Part shown: in pieces, positions 59,629-64,000 of the stretch
How positions within the stretch are numbered: position 1 is the first letter of the stretch
Layout of the letters: every line of letters starts with the position of its first letter
Assembly (NCBI GenBank): GCA_031549725.1
Contig: JAVBPH010000056.1
Location: forward strand, 25,484-89,483
Length of the DNA stretch: 64,000 nt
From: UBA937 sp031549725
GTDB lineage: Bacteria; Spirochaetota; Spirochaetia; Treponematales; Breznakiellaceae
Direction of reading: 5' to 3'
Made by a program: the position numbers and the translations under genes
Notes under the pieces: generated by a model
What the model saw: the letters and a program-made list of their open reading frames with translations, nothing else
The model's database searches: none
What the model was told of the DNA's origin: nothing

Positions 59629-61332
59629 ATGCGTTATACCATTGCCCAGACCGATTCGGTCATTGGTGCTTTTGCCGCCAATTCAAAAAAAATCGTTGCA
59701 CTGGCAAAACAGGCTGTCCAGGATGAAAAGCCGGACCTTCTGCTGTTTTCCGAACTTGCCCTTTGCGGATATCCCCCTATGGATCTGCTGGACCAGCCGG
59801 TCTTCCTGGAAAAAAATTATGAAGCCCTGGAATATCTTAAAAAAGAACTTCCCCCAAATCTCGCAGTAGGTCTGGGATATGTAGCAAGGAATACAGGGCC
59901 CGGAAAAAATCTTACCAACGCCTACGGGGTTATATATCAGGGGAATATTATTTTTGAACAAATAAAAACCCTGCTCCCCAGTTATGATGTTTTTGATGAA
60001 ACCAGGTACTTTGAACCAGCCAAAAAACGGTCCCTGTTTGAATTTGCCGGTGAAAAAATCGGCTTTGCTGTCTGCGAAGATCTCTGGCGGGAATCGGTGA
60101 TCCCCGGAGGAACCTACGCCATTGATCCAGTGGACGAACTTCTTGCCGCCGGGGCAACCCTGATCTGTGTCCCTTCGGCTTCTCCGTTTTATTCGGATAA
60201 ACTGGATACCCGGATTAGCCTGGCAAAACATTATGTAAACGAAGGAAAGGTTCCCCTGATATATATTAACACCGTTGGAGCAAATGATTCACTGATCTTT
60301 GACGGGGAATCATTTGCGGTATGTCCTTCCCAGGGGGGTGCGGTGTTAGCCATGTTAGCCCCGGCCTTCAAAGAAGCCCTGATCACATGGGACAGCAGCA
60401 TGCCCCCCGGGGAAATCCGGATTCCTCAAAAAACCGGACCGGTTCCGCCTTCAACCATGTATGCCCGGGAACTGGATAACCTGGAAGCAGCCCTCGTCCT
60501 GGGTATCCAGGGGTATATGCGGAAATGCGGATTCACCAAAGCGCACCTGGGACTTTCCGGCGGTATTGATTCTGCCCTGGTGCTTTATTTGGCGGTAAAA
60601 GCTATCGGAAAGGAAAATGTCAGAACCTTCGGCATGCCCTCACATTTTTCCACCGAGGGTTCCAAGGATGATGCCCGGGAACTGGCAAAAAACCTGGACT
60701 GCCATTTTGAATTGCTCCCTATTGAATCGGTGTATCATTCCTTTATGGAAACACTGAAAGGTGTTTTCGAAGAACGTCCCTTTGATGTGGCGGAGGAAAA
60801 TCTTCAGGCCCGGATCAGGGGAACTTTGATGATGGCCTATTCAAATAAATTTGGTTCCATGCTGCTTACCACCGGCAACAAAAGTGAACTAGCCATGGGG
60901 TACTGCACCCTTTACGGTGATATGAACGGGGCCCTGGCTCCGTTAGGTGATTTATTTAAAACCGAGGTTTTTGCTCTTTCCAAAAGAATCAACCAGCGCT
61001 CCCTTGAACAGGGAGGGGATATCATCATACCGGAATCGATTATTATGAAGCCCCCTTCGGCGGAGCTCCGGCCAAACCAGAAAGACCAGGACAGCCTGCC
61101 GCCCTACGAAATACTGGATAACATACTGCGGCTCTATTTATATGAAGATCTTTCAAAACAGGAAATAGTCCGCCGGGGATGGGATGAAGAACTGGTTTCC
61201 CGGATTATTAAAACCACGGCCCGGGCGGAATTCAAACGCCGGCAGGCGCCGCCGGTTTTAAAAATATCCACAAGAGCCTTCGGACTGGGCAGGCGGATGC
61301 CCATGGCAAGGCATATCTACGAAATTGAATAG
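59629..61332 (+). CDS. nadE: Glutamine-dependent NAD+ synthetase
   Basis: 567 residues, the two-domain form. The N-terminal nitrilase-type glutaminase (about 1-260) has its triad at E42 (FSELALCGYPP), K113 (EQIKTLLPSYDVF) and C149 (VCEDLW). The C-terminal ammonia-dependent synthetase has the pyrophosphate loop GLSGGIDSALV, then TTGNKSELAMGYCTLYGD. It converts deamido-NAD to NAD using glutamine as nitrogen donor. It is followed after 10 bases by an SDR gene in the same direction. Confidence 0.96.
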   Translation: MRYTIAQTDSVIGAFAANSKKIVALAKQAVQDEKPDLLLFSELALCGYPPMDLLDQPVFLEKNYEALEYLKKELPPNLAVGLGYVARNTGPGKNLTNAYGVIYQGNIIFEQIKTLLPSYDVFDETRYFEPAKKRSLFEFAGEKIGFAVCEDLWRESVIPGGTYAIDPVDELLAAGATLICVPSASPFYSDKLDTRISLAKHYVNEGKVPLIYINTVGANDSLIFDGESFAVCPSQGGAVLAMLAPAFKEALITWDSSMPPGEIRIPQKTGPVPPSTMYARELDNLEAALVLGIQGYMRKCGFTKAHLGLSGGIDSALVLYLAVKAIGKENVRTFGMPSHFSTEGSKDDARELAKNLDCHFELLPIESVYHSFMETLKGVFEERPFDVAEENLQARIRGTLMMAYSNKFGSMLLTTGNKSELAMGYCTLYGDMNGALAPLGDLFKTEVFALSKRINQRSLEQGGDIIIPESIIMKPPSAELRPNQKDQDSLPPYEILDNILRLYLYEDLSKQEIVRRGWDEELVSRIIKTTARAEFKRRQAPPVLKISTRAFGLGRRMPMARHIYEIE

Positions 61333-61342
61333 GAATAATACC

Positions 61343-62185
61343 ATGAAACAAGAATCCGGCATTGCCATTGTCACCGGAGCTTCATCAGGGATTGGAGAAG
61401 CCTTTGCCCGTCAGCTGGCCGCCTCAGCAAACGGAACCTGTCCCGGGCTTCCGGCATTTGATGAACTTTGGCTGGTGGCCCGCCGGAGTGACCGGTTAGC
61501 ATCATTAGCAGAGGATATTCTTTATGCCTTTGGTGAAAAGATCCCCCTGTCCATCAGGACCTTTCCTCTGGATTTGACCGACCAGTCATCCATCAGGAAG
61601 CTGGAAGATGAGATCCGGAAAAGCTGGAAACCCCTGCGGATATTAATCAACAATGCCGGATACGGAACCTACGGTCCCTTTTCCGAGGTGGATCTGGAAT
61701 GGCAGCTTGGCCAGATCGATTTAAACTGCCGGTCCCTGACGGAAGTCTGCGGACGGATGGATCCTTATTTATCCATGGGATCCCTGGTAATAAATACGGC
61801 CAGCCTGGCGGGTTTTGCCCCCCTGGGAGGTTTTGCGGTCTATGCGGCCACCAAGGCATACGTTTTGTCCTTTACAGTGGGATTAGCGGCGGAATGGAAA
61901 AACCGGGGTATAAAAGTTTCAGCCCTCTGTCCCGGTTCGGTTCAAAGTGAGTTTGCCCTGGTTGCATCCGAGGGAGTCCGGAAGGAAGTTCTTCATGGAT
62001 TCAGTCCGGTATCCCTCGCAAAGTACAGTCTGAAAAAAGCCTCCCGGGGGAAAATTATTCTGGTCCAGAGATTCAAATGGAAGCTCAACCGGATTGCGGG
62101 GATCATAGCCGGCCCGGTATTGAGTGCCCGCTTTGCCTGGCGGTTTATGCGGCGCCCCCATAAAAAAACAGAACCCCAGAAATAA
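61343..62185 (+). CDS. Short-chain dehydrogenase/reductase (SDR)
   Basis: 280 residues from the ATG with AGGAA upstream. Classical SDR: cofactor motif TGASSGIG (11-18), NNAG (103-106), and catalytic S154, Y167 and K171 in SLAGF and YAATKAY. The C-terminal tail is basic with a hydrophobic patch (RIAGIIAGPVLSARFAWRFM), as in membrane-associated DltE/YqjQ-like SDRs. The substrate is unknown. It begins 10 bases after nadE, so both share a message. Confidence 0.88.
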   Translation: MKQESGIAIVTGASSGIGEAFARQLAASANGTCPGLPAFDELWLVARRSDRLASLAEDILYAFGEKIPLSIRTFPLDLTDQSSIRKLEDEIRKSWKPLRILINNAGYGTYGPFSEVDLEWQLGQIDLNCRSLTEVCGRMDPYLSMGSLVINTASLAGFAPLGGFAVYAATKAYVLSFTVGLAAEWKNRGIKVSALCPGSVQSEFALVASEGVRKEVLHGFSPVSLAKYSLKKASRGKIILVQRFKWKLNRIAGIIAGPVLSARFAWRFMRRPHKKTEPQK

Positions 62186-62259
62186 GAAATCCTGGAACTG
62201 AAAAAATCCCCGGCCGTCCGCCCCTTGAAGCTATTTCTGTGCCGGCATAGAATGGGATT

Positions 62260-62892
62260 ATGAAATATACGCTGCCTATTTTTCTGTTTTTCCTGGCGGG
62301 TGGTTTCCTTTATGCCCATCCCCATATGTCATTAACTTCTACAATCGAATTTGAATATCAGGAAAAAGAATGTACCGGGTTCTGGCTGGAATGGGTTTTC
62401 GATCCCTATTTTTCCGCCTCAATTATCCAGGAATGTGATAAGAATAAGGATAAAAAATTTGATAAGGCTGAATCGGATTATGTGTATCAGTATGGGTTTA
62501 TCAATTTAAGAAATTACGGTTATTTTACTTTTATACGAAAAGGTGATAAACGGATTAACCCCGAGGGGGTTGAACAGTTTACCGCCAGTATCCGGGGGGA
62601 CCGGCTGGTGTACCGCTTTTTTATAAATATCAAAGACAAGGGATACGGGGATGATTTCAGTGTGGCCATTTTTGATACCACCTATTTCTGTGCCATATTT
62701 TATCCCGAAACAAAACCAGTCTCGGTAAAACAGAATGGGCCCGGGGCCGCGCCAAAATGGGAACAAAAGGAAAATAAAAATTATCCGATTTACTACAATC
62801 CCATGGGGACAGCCACGGACATGACCATTTATACTGCCTGGAGACCCGGTTTGGAAATTGCGTATCCCGTGGAAGTAAGGACTTTCTTTTAG
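62260..62892 (+). CDS. DUF1007 family exported protein
   Basis: 210 residues. Signal peptide about 1-19 (LPIFLFFLAGGFLYA) followed by the typical HPHMSLTSTIEFEY start of DUF1007 proteins. The middle has an acidic region with DKNKDKKFDKAE, EF-hand-like in spacing. These proteins are encoded next to NicO-type nickel/cobalt transporters, as here, and are thought to help metal delivery in the periplasm. The His after the cleavage site could bind metal. The next gene starts 8 bases downstream. Confidence 0.82.
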   Translation: MKYTLPIFLFFLAGGFLYAHPHMSLTSTIEFEYQEKECTGFWLEWVFDPYFSASIIQECDKNKDKKFDKAESDYVYQYGFINLRNYGYFTFIRKGDKRINPEGVEQFTASIRGDRLVYRFFINIKDKGYGDDFSVAIFDTTYFCAIFYPETKPVSVKQNGPGAAPKWEQKENKNYPIYYNPMGTATDMTIYTAWRPGLEIAYPVEVRTFF

Positions 62893-62900
62893 CTGCTATT

Positions 62901-63803
62901 ATGTTCAGACGTGGTTATATTTTTTTCCTGTTGATGCTGACCTCCTTTCCTGTTTTTGCCAACCCCTTTCTCGGGTCCGGGGAGGCCGGGCCTGCACCGG
63001 TGGTTGTCCAGGGATCAAACAAAAAACTAACCGAAGTCCAGTTTGTATTCCGCGAAAAAATTGCGGAAGCCCTTTCATCATTTAATGAGTCGCAGAATAC
63101 AAAAACCGTTTTGGTTGTTCTGCTGGCGGCTTTTGCCTACGGCTTATTTCACGCCGCCGGACCGGGTCACCGGAAAACCGTGGTATTCTCCCTTTTTCTG
63201 ACTAGAAAGGCCCGGTCCTGGGAACCCCTGGCCGCAGGATTTTTATCCGCCGCGGTCCATGCTGCGGCGGGGCTTGCGGTGGTGGGCATCTTCAGCCTGA
63301 TCAATGGAGCTGTAGCCCATATAACATCGGTGGATAGTGCATCAATTTATATGGAAGGATTCAGTTTTTTATTTCTGGGGGTTATCGCCCTGGCCTTGGC
63401 CGCAAGAAAAATTATCCTCATGGTACAGTCCCGCAGGACCGCCGGGGAGGAACAAAATGAAAATAATTACCAAACCCGGAGCGGGAATATTTACCGGATA
63501 GCTGCGGTGACCAGTCTGGTTCCCTGCCCCGGGGCAACCATGGTTTTGCTTTTTGCCATCTATATGAATCTTACCGGCCTTGGTGTTCTGGGGGTACTGT
63601 CCATGTCCCTGGGAATGGGGCTGGTGGTATCCGCCGCAGCCTACCTGGCTTATTTTGGCAGGGGAGGTTTGTTCCTTAGACTTAAGAATAGGGGAAACGT
63701 CATAGCCATTGTGTCGGATACCCTGGAAATGGGAAGTTATTTATTTCTGATCCTTTTTGCAGTTTATACGGCTTTTCCTTTCCTGGTTTCATTATTTCCT
63801 TAA
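62901..63803 (+). CDS. NicO/RcnA-type nickel-cobalt transporter
   Basis: 300 residues. A signal-like first helix ends at FPVFA, then six membrane segments. The family motif HAAGPGHRK is in the first conserved helix (about residues 84-92), and VPCPGATMVLLFA in the second half. A soluble loop rich in charged residues lies near 180-195. The pair DUF1007-NicO moves Ni2+ or Co2+; direction and metal cannot be told from sequence. No nickel enzyme or metal riboswitch is visible nearby. Confidence 0.85.
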   Translation: MFRRGYIFFLLMLTSFPVFANPFLGSGEAGPAPVVVQGSNKKLTEVQFVFREKIAEALSSFNESQNTKTVLVVLLAAFAYGLFHAAGPGHRKTVVFSLFLTRKARSWEPLAAGFLSAAVHAAAGLAVVGIFSLINGAVAHITSVDSASIYMEGFSFLFLGVIALALAARKIILMVQSRRTAGEEQNENNYQTRSGNIYRIAAVTSLVPCPGATMVLLFAIYMNLTGLGVLGVLSMSLGMGLVVSAAAYLAYFGRGGLFLRLKNRGNVIAIVSDTLEMGSYLFLILFAVYTAFPFLVSLFP

Positions 63804-63862
63804 AACCGGGGATATCCGGATATTTTGCAATTCCCCCTCCAACATATTACATTATAGGTAGA

Positions 63863-63897
63863 GCCTTTTTCAAAACTCGGTTAGTTTTGAAAAAGGC
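63863..63897. repeat. Palindromic repeat, CGGTT-loop family (copy L)
   Basis: Perfect 15-base arms GCCTTTTTCAAAACT and complement around CGGTT, followed by TTTT. It lies 60 bases after the NicO stop and probably serves as its terminator. Confidence 0.8.
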
Positions 63898-63900
63898 TTT

Positions 63901-63953
63901 TGCAGAAAGAATGCTATTTCCTTACCCATAAATAAAATAGTATTCTTTCTGCA
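63901..63953. repeat. Second inverted repeat after the NicO gene
   Basis: TGCAGAAAGAATGCTATTT (63901-63919) pairs with 63935-63953 with one mismatch. It starts 3 bases after copy L. A further hairpin CGGACC-TTGC-GGTCCG (63984-63999) and another CTTTTTCAAAATT arm lie at the window edge, so the repeat cluster continues beyond it. Confidence 0.65.
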
Positions 63954-64000
63954 CTTACATCTAAGGTTGCTTTTTCAAAATTACGGACCTTGCGGTCCGG

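Noticed and set aside
1..64000. Prophage, integrase, transposase, restriction or toxin-antitoxin locus
   Set aside because: I looked for these through all frames and found no recognisable gene of such types; the repeats here have no adjacent mobility gene.

Overview
The window looks like chromosomal DNA of a spirochaete close to Treponema. The reasons are: the gene order rpmG, tRNA-Trp, secE, nusG, rplK, rplA, rplJ, rplL, rpoB, rpoC; an asparagine in RpoB at the site linked to natural rifampicin resistance of treponemes; a four-gene riboflavin importer of the RfuABCD type; relaxed lipoprotein boxes; and several proteins resembling only spirochaetal hypotheticals. The roughly balanced base composition and the many small intergenic palindromes suggest an environmental or termite-gut type treponeme (T. 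primitia or T. azotonutricium come to mind) rather than a reduced pathogen. The species guess is inference.

Layout. 1-11.6 kb (minus strand): transcription and translation operon from tRNA-Thr through rpmG, tRNA-Trp, secE and nusG to rpoB and a truncated rpoC, driven by a clear promoter in front of tRNA-Thr. 11.8-19.1 kb (minus): a sugar-use cluster read from a ROK-family repressor through a sugar-binding protein and two permeases to a TIM-barrel isomerase and a Gfo/Idh/MocA oxidoreductase, closed by a terminator; no ATPase gene is present. 19.2-27.2 kb: a small membrane-peptide candidate, asnA, an aldo/keto reductase remnant, recG, yggT and dnaE. 27.5-35.6 kb: scattered housekeeping and unknown genes (chorismate synthase, PfkB kinase, PHP phosphatase, alpha/beta hydrolase, threonine aldolase, TcdA, a beta-barrel-like protein). 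35.8-46.8 kb: two anchored unknown proteins, a spirochaetal unknown protein, a peptide-binding lipoprotein, then the overlapping set rodZ-rimO-pcrA preceded by a LolA-like gene. 47-50.4 kb: yhbY, threonine synthase, and an AT-rich DUF805/zinc-ribbon gene, in a repeat-rich stretch. 50.6-55.5 kb (minus): rfuABCD behind an FMN riboswitch with its own terminator. 55.6-63.8 kb: a large TPR protein, shikimate kinase, a PrsW-like membrane protease, glutamine-dependent NAD synthetase, an SDR, and a DUF1007/NicO nickel-cobalt transport pair.

The least ordinary content is non-coding. Both tRNA genes are followed by copies of their own 3' ends: three 69-bp tandem units after tRNA-Thr, and one direct plus one inverted copy after tRNA-Trp. 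The spaces between genes carry at least three families of small palindromic repeats in which arm sequences change between copies while pairing is kept, plus a 22-bp tandem array before threonine synthase. I found no transposase, integrase, CRISPR array, toxin-antitoxin pair or other defence locus.
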